Part shown: positions 32,784 to 33,546 of the stretch, one piece after another
Numbering within the stretch: position 1 is the first letter of the stretch
Layout: the number at the start of each line of letters is the position of its first letter
Assembly: GCA_050747825.1 (NCBI GenBank)
Contig: JBOGJG010000017.1
Coordinates: 1-33,546, forward strand
DNA length: 33,546 nt
Direction: 5' to 3'
From: JBOGJG01 sp050747825
GTDB taxonomy: Bacteria > Acidobacteriota > UBA6911 > RPQK01 > JBOGJG01
The notes under the pieces: generated by a model
Told to the model about the DNA's origin: nothing
The model's database searches: none
What the model saw: the letters and a program-made list of their open reading frames with translations, nothing else
Program-made: the position numbers and the translations under genes

Positions 32784-33546
32784 ATGCAAATATCCATAAA
32801 ATTGTTCCTTTTATCCCTCCTCGGCTCGGTCCTGCTCGCCCGGATATCTGACTATCCTCCCGTCGAACAGGTTGAAGCCGAGTTCAGACGCCTCTTTGAG
32901 AACCGGGAAAAGGTTGAGCTTGATCCCCGGTCCGTGCTCGCCGAAGAAGGCGAGTTCATGGTCGAGCGGGGATCTTTTGCTGTAGAAGCTGGTGAGCGAG
33001 TGCCTTTTGTCCTTTACAAGACAAAGGACGCCGGCAATCCTCTGCCCACTGTTCTGGTTCTTCACGGAACAGGCGGCGACAAAGAAGGCGAGAGACAGAT
33101 TTCGATGGTGCGCGAGCTGGCTCGGCGGGACTTTCTGGCGATCGCTGTCGACGGCCGCTACCACGGTGAGCGCGTGCCCGGCGGCGCCAATGGAAAAGAG
33201 CAGTACGAGGAAGCGGTGATCCGCGCTTGGCGGGAAAAGGATCCCAGTAAACAGAAGTACCCATTCCTTTACGAGACAGCCGCCGACCTCTGGCGAATTG
33301 CCGATTACCTGGAAAGCCGTCCTGATGTAGACAGGGATCGAATCGGCGTCATCGGATTCAGCAAGGGCGGGATGGAGATCTGGCTGGGAGCCTCTGTGGA
33401 TGAACGCTACAAAGTGGCAGTGCCCGCGATTGCCATCCAAAGCTTCCGTTGGCAGTTGGAAAACGATCAATGGCAAGGCCGCGCCAAAACCATCTGGCGC
33501 GCCCACGAGACTGCGGCCGCAGACCTCGGAGAAAAAGAGGTCAATC
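32784..33546 (+). CDS. exported alpha/beta hydrolase (esterase-like), truncated by window end
   Basis: The first 254 codons of an exported alpha/beta-hydrolase-fold enzyme; the frame is still open at the last base. An N-terminal hydrophobic segment (ISIKLFLLSLLGSVLLA) is a signal sequence. LVLHGTGG (residues 91-98) forms the oxyanion-hole loop, and GFSKGG (191-196) is the nucleophile elbow with Ser193. The catalytic Asp/Glu and His lie beyond the window. YETAADLWRIADYLESRPDV and DRDRIGVIG match dienelactone-hydrolase or acetyl-xylan-esterase-like proteins, which hydrolyse ester bonds, but the substrate cannot be set. No good ribosome-binding site precedes the ATG at 32784; the start is chosen for the signal sequence. 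It could be periplasmic and process the ligand of the receptor upstream. Confidence 0.85.
   Translation, partial: MQISIKLFLLSLLGSVLLARISDYPPVEQVEAEFRRLFENREKVELDPRSVLAEEGEFMVERGSFAVEAGERVPFVLYKTKDAGNPLPTVLVLHGTGGDKEGERQISMVRELARRDFLAIAVDGRYHGERVPGGANGKEQYEEAVIRAWREKDPSKQKYPFLYETAADLWRIADYLESRPDVDRDRIGVIGFSKGGMEIWLGASVDERYKVAVPAIAIQSFRWQLENDQWQGRAKTIWRAHETAAADLGEKEVN

Noticed and set aside
1..33546. Mobile-element or phage origin for the island
   Set aside because: No transposase, integrase, tRNA attachment site or phage gene is visible, and base composition looks even by eye. The palindromes are the only transposon-like structures.

Overview
The window looks like a chromosomal segment of an Acidobacteriota-type bacterium. 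The basis is gene content: several roughly 1000-residue Oar-like TonB-dependent receptors with an N-terminal carboxypeptidase-regulatory-like domain, GWxTD, CRTAC1-type FG-GAP/ASPIC-UnbV and TPR proteins, and the PSCyt/PSD, DUF1501 and DUF1552 families that also occur in Planctomycetes and Verrucomicrobia. Base composition is moderately GC-rich by eye and even throughout. I see no tRNA, rRNA, transposase, integrase, phage gene or CRISPR array.

Layout, left to right: (1) the 3' part of a TonB-dependent receptor (1-1863); (2) a PSCyt2/PSD1 protein and a DUF1501 protein in one operon (2273-6011); (3) a complete receptor (6250-9354) followed by a heptaheme cytochrome c with TPRs (9443-11626); (4) on the minus strand, a two-gene quinol-oxidising complex: a Rieske protein and a cytochrome b fused to two cytochrome c domains (11748-14071); (5) divergent from it, a PSCyt1/PSD3/PSD5/PSD4/PSCyt3/PSD2 protein, a DUF1552 protein and an exported ankyrin protein (14232-19522); (6) a very tightly packed receptor-GWxTD-TPR-CRTAC1 operon (19620-26979); (7) a minus-strand paralogue of the heptaheme-TPR cytochrome (27013-29133), divergent from (8) a fourth receptor (29517-32696); (9) the start of an alpha/beta hydrolase that leaves the window (32784 onward).

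Nearly every product carries an export or membrane signal, so this is an envelope-centred island. My inference is that outer-membrane receptors take up substrate, the PSCyt/PSD, DUF1501 and DUF1552 proteins and the hydrolase act on it in the periplasm, and the multiheme cytochromes and the Rieske/cytochrome b-c complex carry electrons. The substrate cannot be read from the sequence.

The strongest unexplained signal is regulatory. An exact 15-nt palindrome, TGGAA-N5-TTCCA, lies just downstream of a plausible -35/-10 promoter in front of all three receptors whose upstream region is visible, and a fourth copy lies in front of the PSD operon. This looks like an operator shared by the island, and no regulator gene is visible here. 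Other notable non-coding structures are a concentric 217-nt palindrome (29181-29397), an inverted repeat that supplies the last codons and stop of the CRTAC1 gene (26949-27006), and a 17-codon leader reading frame overlapping the start of the PSD gene (14185-14238).
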